Below are positions 34,238 through 43,405 of a stretch of DNA of 64,000 bases, piece by piece. How positions within the stretch are numbered: position 1 is the stretch's first letter; every line of letters begins with the position of its first letter. The notes beneath the pieces are model-generated. The model worked only from the letters and a program-made list of their open reading frames with translations. It did not search any database and was not told the origin of the DNA. Source of the stretch: Pseudomonas mandelii (lineage in GTDB: Bacteria; Pseudomonadota; Gammaproteobacteria; Pseudomonadales; Pseudomonadaceae); contig NZ_RCZA01000009.1 of assembly GCF_006438925.1 (NCBI RefSeq), positions 186,300 through 250,299 of the forward strand. Direction: 5' to 3'. Made by a program: the position numbers and the translations under genes.

Positions 34238-34263
34238 CCGTGCCTGCCCGTGGGCAGGCACGG
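34238..34263. terminator. strong intercistronic hairpin after dctA
   Basis: 12-bp perfect stem CCGTGCCTGCCC/GGGCAGGCACGG with only two bases between arms, 8 bases after the dctA-type stop and before the GntR gene. There is no T tract, so it may stabilise the dctA mRNA end or attenuate rather than end transcription. Confidence 0.6.
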
Positions 34264-34270
34264 CGATTAT

Positions 34271-35584
34271 TCAGAATTCCTGCTGATGCGCCGGGCCGAC
34301 AGGCTTTCTCGGCTGGAAGGTATAACCCACCTGACCAGAAAGTACTTTGTTCGCCCGCTGGATATCGATGTCCTTTTCCCAGCGCGCGATGGCCACGGTG
34401 GCGACGCAGTTGCCGATCAGGTTGGTCAGCGCCCGGCCGATGCCCATGAACCAGTCCACTGCCAATACCAGCACCAGGCCGACCACCGGAATCGCCGGGA
34501 TCGCCGTCAGTGTCGCCGCGAGAATCACCAGTGCCGAGCCGGGAATCCCGTGAGCACCTTTGGAGGTGATCAGCGACACCAGCAGAATCGTCAGCAAGTC
34601 GGTCATGGCCAGCGGCGTGCCGGTGGCATTGGCGATGAACACGATGGCGAGGGTCAGGTAGATCGAGAAACCGTCCAGGTTGAACGAGTAACCGGTAGGA
34701 ATGACCAGCCCGACCGTCGAACTGCCGATGCCCAGATGCTCAAGCTTGCGCATGATTTGTGGCAGCACGGCGTCGGAAGAGGCGGTGCCCATCACGATCA
34801 GCAGTTCTTCGCGCAGGTACTTGAGCAATGGCCACATCCGCAGGCCGGACAGGCGCATCACCAGGCCGAGAATCAATGACACAAACGCGAAACAGGTCAG
34901 GTAAAACAGGCCGACCAGGCTGCCCAGGTGTTGCAACGAGTCCAGGCCATATTTGCTGGTGGTGAAGGCAATCGCGCCGAACACACCAATCGGCGCCAGG
35001 CGCACGATCATGCCCATGATGCGGAAGATCACGTGGCTGAGTTCGTTGATCAACCGGGAAATACCGGAGGCCGCTTCACCCACCAGGTTCAGGGCGCTGC
35101 CGAATAGCACCGAAAACAGCAGGACTTGCAGGATGTTGTTGTCGGCAAAGGCACCGATCACCGAGGTCGGGATCAGGTCCATCAGGAACTGCGTGGTGGT
35201 GTGCATGTGCTGACCGCGCTGGGCGATGTCGCCCATGTCGGCAGCGGAGAGCTGATCCAGATGTATGTTCGCGCCGCTGCCGATGCCGGTGCTGAAGGCG
35301 AACACCAGACCAATCACCAGGGCGATGGTGGTCAGGACTTCGAAGTAGATCACCGATTTCAGGCCGATGCGTCCGACCTTCTTCAGGTCGCCGGCACCGC
35401 TGATGCCGCTGACCACCACGCAGAACACGATCAGACCGATGAGCATCTTGATCAGTTTGATGAAGCCATCGCCGAGCGGTTTGAGCTGGGCGGAGTATTC
35501 AGGAAGGGTCAGCCCGCAGACGATGCCGAGCACCAGTCCGAGAACCACTTGGAGGAAGATTGAACGCGAGCACCATCTGAGCAT
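34271..35584 (-). CDS. dctA: DctA-family dicarboxylate/cation symporter
   Basis: 437 residues, about eight transmembrane helices and two re-entrant loops, of the glutamate/dicarboxylate symporter family. Motifs are MLIGLIVFCVVVSGISG, SSDAVLPQIMRKLE, VIPTGYSFNLDG and ITSKGAHGIPGSALVILAATL. It imports C4-dicarboxylates such as succinate, fumarate and malate with sodium or protons. The symbol follows the close overall match, but pseudomonads carry paralogues, so the exact substrate is open. It is followed by two GntR/FCD genes and preceded by candidate operators. Confidence 0.85.
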   Translation of the reverse strand: MLRWCSRSIFLQVVLGLVLGIVCGLTLPEYSAQLKPLGDGFIKLIKMLIGLIVFCVVVSGISGAGDLKKVGRIGLKSVIYFEVLTTIALVIGLVFAFSTGIGSGANIHLDQLSAADMGDIAQRGQHMHTTTQFLMDLIPTSVIGAFADNNILQVLLFSVLFGSALNLVGEAASGISRLINELSHVIFRIMGMIVRLAPIGVFGAIAFTTSKYGLDSLQHLGSLVGLFYLTCFAFVSLILGLVMRLSGLRMWPLLKYLREELLIVMGTASSDAVLPQIMRKLEHLGIGSSTVGLVIPTGYSFNLDGFSIYLTLAIVFIANATGTPLAMTDLLTILLVSLITSKGAHGIPGSALVILAATLTAIPAIPVVGLVLVLAVDWFMGIGRALTNLIGNCVATVAIARWEKDIDIQRANKVLSGQVGYTFQPRKPVGPAHQQEF

Positions 35585-35652
35585 GGGAGGAATCCTGGTC
35601 GGTGTCCTGGCTGCCGACGCTTAAGCGCATCAGATTCAGGACTTAATTATTG

Positions 35653-35672
35653 TGGTCTTACCGGTATGTCCA
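35653..35672. promoter_or_regulatory. candidate GntR/FCD operator at the dctA promoter
   Basis: TGGTCTTACCGGTATGTCCA is a 20-base palindrome with two mismatched symmetric pairs, centred on TACCGGTA. Two further ACCGGT cores occur at 35736-35741 and 35745-35750. FadR-type regulators bind TGGT-N3-ACCA-like dyads, so the downstream GntR gene product is the candidate ligand. Confidence 0.5.
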
Positions 35673-35769
35673 GTGCAGGCGCAGTCTACGCTGGGTTTTT
35701 TCAGGATTACAAGTGGAAATAGAAAAATTGGCATGACCGGTCTGACCGGTTGAGCTGATCCCGTTGAAA

Positions 35770-35867
35770 ATCAAAAGATCGCAGCCTTCGGCAGCTCCTA
35801 CAGAAACCGGGTACACCCGTGATTTCGCAGCCTTTGTAGGAGCTGCCGAAGGCTGCGATCTTTTGAT
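35770..35867. repeat. 33-bp inverted repeat (GTAGGAGCTG family)
   Basis: Arms 35770-35802 and 35835-35867 are exact reverse complements and contain GTAGGAGCTGCCGAAGGCTG then CGATCTTTTGAT. The 32-base loop includes a partial repeat of the arm sequence (TTCGCAGCC). Confidence 0.92.
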
Positions 35868-35891
35868 CTCAATGGCCTTATATGGCAGGCG

Positions 35892-35924
35892 AAAAAAAAC
35901 CAGCCATCACTGGCCGGTTTTTTC
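35892..35924 (-). terminator. intrinsic terminator of glyA
   Basis: Stem CCaGCCA/TGGCcGG with an A run at 35892-35899, which gives a U tract on the minus strand directly after the glyA stop. Confidence 0.85.
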
Positions 35925-35947
35925 ATTGCTGCGGTTCTGCGGGCTGA

Positions 35948-37201
35948 TTAGGCGCCGTATACCGGCAGCTTCTTGCAGATGGCCTTGACCTTCTCACGAA
36001 CGGCGTCGATCACCGCTTCGTTGTTCAGGTCCGCCAGGATGTCGCAGATCCAGCCGGCCAGCTCTTTGCACTCTGCTTCCTTGAAGCCACGAGTGGTCAC
36101 AGCCGGAGTACCGAAGCGCAGACCGGAGGTGACGAACGGGGAGCGTGGATCGTTTGGCACGGAGTTCTTGTTCACGGTAATGAACGCTTTGCCCAGAGCG
36201 GCGTCGGCGTCTTTACCGGAGATTTCCTGCTTGATCAGCGACAGCAGGAACAGGTGGTTTTCAGTACCGCCCGAAACCACGTCGAAACCGCGCTCGATGA
36301 ACACGCCGGCCATGGCCTTGGCGTTCTTCACCACTTGTTGCTGGTAAGTCTTGAACTCAGGCTGCAGCGCTTCCTTGAAGCAGATCGCCTTGGCAGCGAT
36401 CACGTGCTCCAGCGGGCCGCCCTGGGCGCCCGGGAAAACTGCGGAGTTCAGCTTCTTCTCGATGTCGGCGTTGGCGCGAGCCAGGATCAAACCGCCACGT
36501 GGACCGCGCAGGGTCTTGTGCGTGGTGGTGGTCACGACGTCAGCGAAAGGCACCGGGTTCGGGTAGACGCCAGCGGCGACCAGACCGGCCACGTGGGCCA
36601 TGTCGACGAACAGGTAGGCGCCAACCTTGTCAGCGATTTCGCGGAAGCGCGGGAAGTCCAGAATCTGCGAGTAGGCAGAGAAACCGGCCACGATCATTTT
36701 CGGCTTGTGCTCAACCGCCAGGCGCTCGACTTCGTCGTAGTCGATCAGGCCGTTGCCGTCGATACCGTACTGAACGGCGTTGTACAGCTTGCCGGAGGAG
36801 GAAACGCTGGCACCGTGGGTCAGGTGACCACCGTGCGCCAGGCTCATGCCCAGGATGGTGTCGCCCGCTTGCAGCAGAGCCAGGTAAACGGCGCTGTTGG
36901 CTTGCGAACCGGCGTGTGGCTGAACGTTGGCGTAATCAGCGCCGAACAGTTCTTTTGCACGGTCGATGGCCAGTTGCTCGACCACGTCGACGAACTCGCA
37001 ACCACCGTAGTAGCGCTTGCCCGGGTAGCCTTCGGCGTACTTGTTGGTCAGTACCGAGCCTTGAGCTTCCATGACCGCAGGGCTGGTGTAGTTTTCCGAA
37101 GCGATCAGCTCGATGTGTTCTTCCTGGCGCTGAGCTTCTTGCTCCATGGCGGCAAAGAGATCGGCGTCGTACTTGGCAATAGTCAAATCACGGCTGAACA
37201 T
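35948..37201 (-). CDS. glyA: serine hydroxymethyltransferase
   Basis: 417 residues. A PLP enzyme that converts serine and tetrahydrofolate to glycine and methylene-tetrahydrofolate. The PLP-lysine segment is TTTTHKTLRGPRGG; other motifs are ENYTSPAVMEAQGSVLTNKYAEGYPGKRYYGG and DMAHVAGLVAAG. The ATG at 37201 gives the family start MFSRDLTIAKYD; an upstream start would add four residues. It is next to morA, as for the glyA copy beside morA in P. aeruginosa. Pseudomonads carry more than one glyA, so paralogue number is not assigned. Confidence 0.96.
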   Translation of the reverse strand: MFSRDLTIAKYDADLFAAMEQEAQRQEEHIELIASENYTSPAVMEAQGSVLTNKYAEGYPGKRYYGGCEFVDVVEQLAIDRAKELFGADYANVQPHAGSQANSAVYLALLQAGDTILGMSLAHGGHLTHGASVSSSGKLYNAVQYGIDGNGLIDYDEVERLAVEHKPKMIVAGFSAYSQILDFPRFREIADKVGAYLFVDMAHVAGLVAAGVYPNPVPFADVVTTTTHKTLRGPRGGLILARANADIEKKLNSAVFPGAQGGPLEHVIAAKAICFKEALQPEFKTYQQQVVKNAKAMAGVFIERGFDVVSGGTENHLFLLSLIKQEISGKDADAALGKAFITVNKNSVPNDPRSPFVTSGLRFGTPAVTTRGFKEAECKELAGWICDILADLNNEAVIDAVREKVKAICKKLPVYGA

Positions 37202-37332
37202 GGCGGTCCTCAAGGATCGGGGCAGAAAAGGGGGGCATTCTAACCCAATGGGTTTTAGATGGCATATGAAAGGACATCATGTCGCAGACAAGTGGGCTTC
37301 ATGACGGGATCAGCGGTGATCGTGCCGGCCTC

Positions 37333-37424
37333 TTCGCGAGCAGGCTCGCTCCCACAGTGGATCTTCAGTGGTCACAAATCTTGTGTACACCCAAAAAACC
37401 TGTGGGAGCGAGCCTGCTCGCGAA
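37333..37424. repeat. REP inverted pair
   Basis: Two inverted REP copies with about 45 bases between, in the spacer between morA's 3' end and the glyA start. The inner segment differs from the 90-base class. Confidence 0.9.
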
Positions 37425-37450
37425 GGGGGCATCAGCCCCGCCGCAAAGCT

Positions 37451-40400
37451 TCAGTCGAACATGAACAACGCATCATTGCTGAACTGCGCTTCAAACCGGT
37501 TCGCCGGCATCGGCCGCCCGAACAGATACCCCTGAACCTCGTCGCAACCATGCTCACGCAGGAAGTCGAGTTGCTCGTGGGTTTCCACGCCCTCGGCGAT
37601 AACCGCCAGATTGAGGCTGTGGGCCATGGCGATGATCGCGCGGGCAATCTGCGCATCCTGCTCACCCGACGGCAGGCCGTCGACGAAGGTGCGGTCGATT
37701 TTCAGAACGTCGATGGGGAACTGCTTGAGGTAGTTGAGCGATGAGTAACCGGTGCCGAAGTCGTCGACCGCAATGCTCAGGCCGAGATTTTTCAGCCCTG
37801 CGAGAATCTGCATCGCTTCGCTGACTTCGCGCATCAGGATACTTTCGGTCAGTTCCAGCTCCAGGCACGCCGGCGGCAGGCCGGTTTCCTTGAGAATATT
37901 GGCGATTCGCGTGCCGAGCTGGCCGTCGGAGAATTGCCGGGCCGAAATGTTCACCGACACCTTCGGCACCCGGACCTTGGCCTGATGCCAGGTCTTGAGC
38001 TGACGGCAGGCCTCGCTGATCACCCAGTCACCGACATCCACCACCAGGCCGAGCTCTTCGAGCACCGGAATGAAGTCTCCCGGCGGCACCAGACCGCGTC
38101 GCGGATGGCGCCAGCGCAGCAAGGCTTCGGCGCCGGTCAGGCGTTTGCCATCGCCGCTGAACTGCGGCTGGTAATACAGCACAAATTCGTCTTGCTCCAA
38201 GGCATGACGCAAGTCGCTTTCCAGCTCCAGACGCTCCAGGGCGCTGGCGTTCATGTCGGCCTGATAGAACTGGAAGTTGTTCTTGCCGCGCTCCTTGGCG
38301 TGATACATCGCGGTGTCGGCGTTTTTCATCAGCTGGCTGAGTTCGTTACCGTCCTGAGGGCTCAGGGCGATGCCGATACTGGCGGTGACGAAGAACTCGC
38401 GGCCTTCAAGCACAAACGGTTTCACCAGGCTGGCGAGAATCTGTTCGGCCACATGAATCGCCCGGTTCAAGGCAATTTCACGGTTGGCCCGCGGTTGCAG
38501 CAGCAAGGTGAATTCATCGCCGCCCATGCGCGCCACAGTATCGTCATCATCGACACAACCGAGCAGGCGCGTGGCCATTTCCTTGAGCATGCGATCGCCG
38601 GCGGCGTGGCCCAGGGAGTCGTTGATCGGTTTGAAGCGGTCCAGGTCGAGGAACATCAGCACTACCCAGGACTTCTGCCGTTCGGCCGATTGCAGCGCCG
38701 AGTGCAGGCGATCCTGGAACAGCGTGCGGTTGGGCAAGTGGGTCAGGGCGTCGTAATAGGCGAGGCGGTGAATCCGCTGCTCACTGGCCTTGCGTTCGCT
38801 GATGTCGCTGAAGAAGCACACGTAGCTGGCCAGATCGCCTTCGTCATCCAGCACCGCCGTGATCCCGACCCAGGCCGGGTAATGCTCGCCATTGCGTCGT
38901 TTGAGCCAGACTTCGCCTTCCCACGTGCTGTGCTGATGCAATTGCTTGAGCACGTACCGCAGATGGGCTTCCTGCTGCTCGTCGACGGTCAGCATGTTCG
39001 GCAACTGGTCGAGCACCTGCTCCACCGCATAACCGCTGACACGGCTGAAGGCTTCGTTAGCCTGGACGATGTAGCCGGCCGGGTCGGTGATCAGGATCGC
39101 AGAAGTCGAGTGCTCGAATACTGTCGCGGCCATGCGCAGGTCTTTTTCGGCCCGGCGTTGCTGGCTGATGTCGCGACCGACGCCCAGCACGCCTTCGAAT
39201 GCACCGTGTTCATCCCAGACCAGCACCAGCCGCAGTTCGATAGGAATCTTGCGCCCGTCGGCCCGCAGGCAGTCGAACAAAAACAGTTGGGTCTGCACCT
39301 GGCTGCGCAACAGCGCCAGTTGGTCGGGTTTATTCAGCGCTTTGCTGACCCGATCCATCAGGTGGTAAATGCCGGTCAGCTGTTGCGGGTTGGCGATGGT
39401 CGACTGCCAGCCGTTCTGGAAAATCCAGTCGGCGTCGTAGCCCAGCACGGCTTGCACCGACGGGCTGACGTAGTTGAGCGCCATCTTGCTGTCAGTCGAG
39501 AAAATCACGTCGCTGATGCTTTCGGCGAGCATCCGGTAGCGCTGCTCGCTGTCGCGCAGGGACTCACTGGCTTCAATCTGATCGGTGATGTCCTTGGCCA
39601 CGCCGATGATTCGCGTGACCTGATCGTGCTTGTCCCGCGCCAGCGCCTGTTCGCGGATGTCGAAGCGCCGCCATTTGCCGTCCCGGTGACGGAAGCGCAG
39701 TTGGCATTGCATCAATTGTCTGTAACCGGCCAGCCGCTGGGTTTGGCGCGAGCGGTGGTAGAAGTCGGCATCTTCGGGGTGCAGCAGAATTTCCCAGAAA
39801 TACTCGCCCATCTGGTGCAGTTCGGTACGGTTGTAACCGAGCGTCTGGCCCAGGTGGTGGTTGCTGAAAATCATTCGCTGGCTGATCACGTCTTGCACGT
39901 ACAGATGATCCGGCACGGTGCGTACCACGTCGGACCAGAATCCTTCACGTTCCAGCAGGGACAGTTCGACGAGCTTGCGACTGGTGATGTCGGTGATGCT
40001 CAGGATCACCGCTTTATAGTCGTCCTGGTCTTCCGGCAGACGCAGGACCAGCCACAAGTGCTGGTCGCGGCCATTGGCGTCTTGCAGTTTGATTTCCAGT
40101 TCAAGCTGTTTCTGCTGGTTGAGCACCGCGTCGAGCACTTGATCGCCGATGGCGGTGCCGTCCTGCGGGTTGCCGTCGATCAGCAGTTTCCAGGCTTGAT
40201 CGCAGGTGTTGACGTTGAGCAGTTGCAGGGCGACCAGGTTGACCTCGGTGATGCGCAGTTCCTGCAGCAGTTGCTGGCGTTGTTCCGGTGTTTCGAGCCA
40301 GGCCTTCAGGTGTTCGCTGCTGTGCAACTGAGCCTTGTCGAAGAAGCTTTTGAGCCCGGACACATCGAGCACACACAGGGCGACGCCAGTGCCTTCGAAA

Positions 40401-41299
40401 ATATCCTGATAGCGTCGACGGCCTTCGTGCACCTGGCGTTGGCGGCGGCGCATGTTCAGCAGGGCGATGAACGGCAGCAGCGAGAAAGCCAGGCCCAGAA
40501 GGCATTTGCCGATGAGCGCCGGCAGCAAGTGTTCGATCACCCGTTGTCGGTCGAACAACCCGCGCAGTTGCCAGTCGCTGCTGCTCAGGGGCACGGTCAG
40601 CACGCTGTTGGCCAGTTCATCCGCTGTCATCAACGACGGAGTGGCCAAGGGCTGCGCATCGTCGCGGCTGACGATCTGGTGATTGACGCGGTTTTCCACC
40701 AGCCACAGCGGGCGAATACCGGTTTCGTTTTGTTTGGTCAGCGACGAGAAAAATGTCGGCGTCAGGCGTAGAACCCAGTAGCCGCGAATGTTACCGCTGG
40801 CCTGATGCAGGAGCAGATGCACCACCGAACCGTCATTGGCGTTGCTGAAATAATGGGCCTGGGCGTGACTGCGCCGGACCAGTTCGCTCAGATACTCGGC
40901 GTCGTCGCTGTCGTCGGCACTGTCATTGAGGACTTTCCCGGAAGGACTGAGCAGCGCGAGGCTGCGCAGGTCCGGCAAGGACTTTTGCAGTTTGCGCAAC
41001 AGCGCCTGCTGTTCGTCGGCGCTTTGCGGTTGTTCGACGATCGGTAGCAGGTTGAGGGCGATCTGGGCGTTGAGCGCCATGTTCAGGCTGACTTGCGAGG
41101 CCAGATCGGCGGTGTAGTCGATGGTGTACTGACGCTGGTTTTTCTGGGTTTCTCGCAGCTGATCCAGCAACTGCCAAAACAGCAGCGCGAGCAGCAGCAG
41201 GACGAGCATCGCCAGCGCGCCCTTCAAGGAGCCACGCAGGGGTGAGCCAGTCGCAGGATTGAGTGCGCTCACGGAAGAAGGTGGGGAGACATTAGACAA
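37451..41299 (-). CDS. morA: MorA-type PAS-GGDEF-EAL c-di-GMP enzyme
   Basis: 1282 residues. Transmembrane helices at about 28-48 and 265-285 flank a periplasmic sensor region. Several PAS domains (about 300-830) follow, then GGDEF (GGDEF at 926-930) and EAL (EALLRW starting at Glu1058; NISARQF; DDFGTGYSSLNYLKQFPIDVLKIDRTFV). Both catalytic motifs are intact, so it may make and break c-di-GMP. The inhibitory RxxD site before GGDEF is replaced by acidic residues. In Pseudomonas, MorA controls flagellar timing, motility and biofilm. The symbol rests on domain order and the glyA neighbour. Confidence 0.85.
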   Translation of the reverse strand: MSNVSPPSSVSALNPATGSPLRGSLKGALAMLVLLLLALLFWQLLDQLRETQKNQRQYTIDYTADLASQVSLNMALNAQIALNLLPIVEQPQSADEQQALLRKLQKSLPDLRSLALLSPSGKVLNDSADDSDDAEYLSELVRRSHAQAHYFSNANDGSVVHLLLHQASGNIRGYWVLRLTPTFFSSLTKQNETGIRPLWLVENRVNHQIVSRDDAQPLATPSLMTADELANSVLTVPLSSSDWQLRGLFDRQRVIEHLLPALIGKCLLGLAFSLLPFIALLNMRRRQRQVHEGRRRYQDIFEGTGVALCVLDVSGLKSFFDKAQLHSSEHLKAWLETPEQRQQLLQELRITEVNLVALQLLNVNTCDQAWKLLIDGNPQDGTAIGDQVLDAVLNQQKQLELEIKLQDANGRDQHLWLVLRLPEDQDDYKAVILSITDITSRKLVELSLLEREGFWSDVVRTVPDHLYVQDVISQRMIFSNHHLGQTLGYNRTELHQMGEYFWEILLHPEDADFYHRSRQTQRLAGYRQLMQCQLRFRHRDGKWRRFDIREQALARDKHDQVTRIIGVAKDITDQIEASESLRDSEQRYRMLAESISDVIFSTDSKMALNYVSPSVQAVLGYDADWIFQNGWQSTIANPQQLTGIYHLMDRVSKALNKPDQLALLRSQVQTQLFLFDCLRADGRKIPIELRLVLVWDEHGAFEGVLGVGRDISQQRRAEKDLRMAATVFEHSTSAILITDPAGYIVQANEAFSRVSGYAVEQVLDQLPNMLTVDEQQEAHLRYVLKQLHQHSTWEGEVWLKRRNGEHYPAWVGITAVLDDEGDLASYVCFFSDISERKASEQRIHRLAYYDALTHLPNRTLFQDRLHSALQSAERQKSWVVLMFLDLDRFKPINDSLGHAAGDRMLKEMATRLLGCVDDDDTVARMGGDEFTLLLQPRANREIALNRAIHVAEQILASLVKPFVLEGREFFVTASIGIALSPQDGNELSQLMKNADTAMYHAKERGKNNFQFYQADMNASALERLELESDLRHALEQDEFVLYYQPQFSGDGKRLTGAEALLRWRHPRRGLVPPGDFIPVLEELGLVVDVGDWVISEACRQLKTWHQAKVRVPKVSVNISARQFSDGQLGTRIANILKETGLPPACLELELTESILMREVSEAMQILAGLKNLGLSIAVDDFGTGYSSLNYLKQFPIDVLKIDRTFVDGLPSGEQDAQIARAIIAMAHSLNLAVIAEGVETHEQLDFLREHGCDEVQGYLFGRPMPANRFEAQFSNDALFMFD

Positions 41300-41584
41300 A
41301 CTGTAATCCTGCGGTTTGGCTGGACTGGCGCGACGTGCACTATAAGCCGGACGCCCGAAGGGCGGCTAGCATGCCCTGAGTTGTGGCAAAGTGCCAGTCC
41401 TGCTCGGCTGGACTGCCTTCCGTCAATCAGGTAGCTTTGCCGGTTACGCGGGAGCGTTCCAGCTCCTAGACTCAGGCTTTTTTAGCGCGCACGCATTGAT
41501 ACCTATCAATCGGACGACGCGCACGGCCTGGCCGGGCATCGCCCGCGCCCCAATCATTCATCGTTCACTGACCCTAGGTTCTCC

Positions 41585-43249
41585 ATGGCTCAATACGTAT
41601 TCACCATGCATCGGCTGGGTAAAGTTGTTCCGCCGAAGCGGGAAATCCTGAAAAACATTTCGCTGTCGTTCTTCCCGGGCGCCAAGATTGGCGTACTCGG
41701 CCTTAACGGTTCGGGTAAATCCACCCTGTTGAAAATCATGGCGGGCGTTGATACCGAGTTCGATGGCGAAGCCCGTCCGATGCCGGACCTGAACATCGGC
41801 TACCTGCCGCAAGAACCGATCCTGGACCCGACCAAGACCGTGCGTGAAGTGGTTGAGGAAGCGGTCAGCGTGATCAAGAACGCCCAGGCTCGCCTGGACG
41901 AGGTCTACGCGGCTTATGCTGATGAAGATGCCGACTTCGACAAACTGGCCGCCGAACAGGCCAAGCTCGAAGCCATTCTGCAAGCCAGCGACGGCCACAA
42001 CCTGGATCGCCAACTGGAAGTCGCCGCCGATGCGCTGCGTCTGCCGGCCTGGGATGCCAAGATCGAATTCCTGTCCGGTGGTGAGAAGCGTCGTGTGGCA
42101 CTGTGCCGCCTGCTGCTGTCTGCTCCGGACATGCTGCTGCTCGACGAACCAACCAACCACCTGGACGCCGATTCCGTCGCCTGGCTGGAGCACTTCCTGC
42201 ACGATTTCCCGGGCACTGTGGTAGCGATCACGCACGACCGTTACTTCCTGGACAACGTTGCCGGCTGGATCCTCGAACTCGACCGCGGCGCCGGTATCCC
42301 GTACGAGGGCAACTATTCGGGTTGGCTCGAAGCCAAGTCCGATCGTCTGGCTGCCGAATCCAAGCAGCAGTCGGCTCACGAAAAAGCCATGAAGGAAGAA
42401 CTGGAGTGGGTGCGTAAAGGCGCCAAGGCCCGCCAGTCCAAATCCAAGGCTCGTCTGCAACGCTTCGAAGAAATGCAATCGCAGGAATTCCAGAAGCGCA
42501 GCGAAACCAACGAGATCTACATCCCGGCCGGTCCACGCCTGGGCGACAAGGTCATCGAATTCAAAAACGTTTCCAAGGGTTATGGCGATCGCGTGCTGAT
42601 CGACAACCTGTCGTTCTCCATGCCTAAAGGCGCCATCGTTGGCGTGATCGGCGGTAACGGTGCCGGCAAATCGACCCTGTTCCGCATGCTGATGGGCAAG
42701 GAAACACCGGATTCGGGCAGCATCGAAGTCGGCGAAACCGTGCAACTGGCGTGCGTCGATCAAAGCCGCGAAGACCTGGACGGCAGCAAGACTGTGTTCC
42801 AGCAAATCTCCGACGGTTCCGACCAGATCCGCATCGGCAACTACGAGATCCCGTCGCGCACCTACGTCGGTCGCTTCAACTTCAAGGGTGGCGATCAGCA
42901 GAAGTTCGTCAAGGACCTGTCCGGTGGTGAGCGCGGTCGCTTGCACCTGGCCCTGACCCTGAAAGAGGGCGGCAACGTCCTGCTGCTCGACGAACCGTCC
43001 AACGACCTCGACGTTGAAACCCTGCGTTCCCTGGAAGAAGCCCTGCTGGACTTCCCGGGCGCTGCCATTGTGATCTCTCACGATCGGTGGTTCCTTGACC
43101 GCGTCGCGACTCACATCCTGGCGTACGAAGACGACTCGCAAGCGGTGTTCTTCGAAGGTAACTACACCGAATACGAAGCCGATCGCCGCAAACGCTTGGG
43201 CGAAGCCGCAACTCAGCCGCATCGTGTACGGCACAAGAAACTGGCCTGA
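41585..43249 (+). CDS. ettA: energy-dependent translational throttle ABC-F protein
   Basis: 554 residues with two ABC ATPase domains and no membrane part. Walker A motifs are GLNGSGKST (about 39-47) and GGNGAGKST, and the signatures are LSGGEKRRVALCRLLL and LSGGERGRLHLALTL. The P-site tRNA interaction motif linker lies between them (about 245-310, charged: KSDRLAAESKQQSAHEKAMKEELEW). EttA binds the ribosomal E site and gates elongation according to ATP/ADP. It is monocistronic and ends in a strong terminator. Confidence 0.96.
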   Translation: MAQYVFTMHRLGKVVPPKREILKNISLSFFPGAKIGVLGLNGSGKSTLLKIMAGVDTEFDGEARPMPDLNIGYLPQEPILDPTKTVREVVEEAVSVIKNAQARLDEVYAAYADEDADFDKLAAEQAKLEAILQASDGHNLDRQLEVAADALRLPAWDAKIEFLSGGEKRRVALCRLLLSAPDMLLLDEPTNHLDADSVAWLEHFLHDFPGTVVAITHDRYFLDNVAGWILELDRGAGIPYEGNYSGWLEAKSDRLAAESKQQSAHEKAMKEELEWVRKGAKARQSKSKARLQRFEEMQSQEFQKRSETNEIYIPAGPRLGDKVIEFKNVSKGYGDRVLIDNLSFSMPKGAIVGVIGGNGAGKSTLFRMLMGKETPDSGSIEVGETVQLACVDQSREDLDGSKTVFQQISDGSDQIRIGNYEIPSRTYVGRFNFKGGDQQKFVKDLSGGERGRLHLALTLKEGGNVLLLDEPSNDLDVETLRSLEEALLDFPGAAIVISHDRWFLDRVATHILAYEDDSQAVFFEGNYTEYEADRRKRLGEAATQPHRVRHKKLA

Positions 43250-43265
43250 ATCAGGTTGGTTGCAT

Positions 43266-43298
43266 AAAAAACGGAGCCCTCGGGGCTCCGTTTTTTTT
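43266..43298. terminator. intrinsic terminator of ettA
   Basis: 9-bp stem ACGGAGCCC/GGGCTCCGT with a TCG loop, preceded by an A run and followed by eight T residues, so it can act in both directions. Confidence 0.93.
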
Positions 43299-43327
43299 GG
43301 GTTTTCCAGTGAGACCGCGGCGCGGCC

Positions 43328-43392
43328 TTCGCGAGCAGGCTCGCTCCCACAGGGGAATGCATTTCAAGTGTGGGAGCGAGCCTGCTCGCGAA
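43328..43392. repeat. REP inverted pair (short class)
   Basis: Two inverted REP copies about 20 bases apart, between the convergent ettA and Gre-like genes. Confidence 0.9.
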
Positions 43393-43405
43393 GGCGGCTT
43401 AATGG

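Larger units (their letters stand above)
35585..35947. promoter_or_regulatory. 363-base spacer between dctA promoter and glyA end
   Basis: It contains the dctA promoter region with ACCGGT-centred operators (35653-35751), a long inverted repeat of the GTAGGAGCTG family (35770-35867) and the glyA terminator (35892-35924). A possible minus-strand promoter TTGTAA-N18-TAGACT lies near 35684-35713, just upstream of the palindrome. No gene is seen. Confidence 0.55.

Noticed and set aside
37934..40771. Plus-strand open frame of 945 residues opposite morA
   Set aside because: It is entirely antisense to morA, which has intact PAS, GGDEF and EAL domains; long antisense frames are common in GC-rich DNA.
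41558..43234. Minus-strand open frame of 558 residues opposite ettA
   Set aside because: Antisense to a clear ABC-F gene, with no recognisable domain and no ribosome site.
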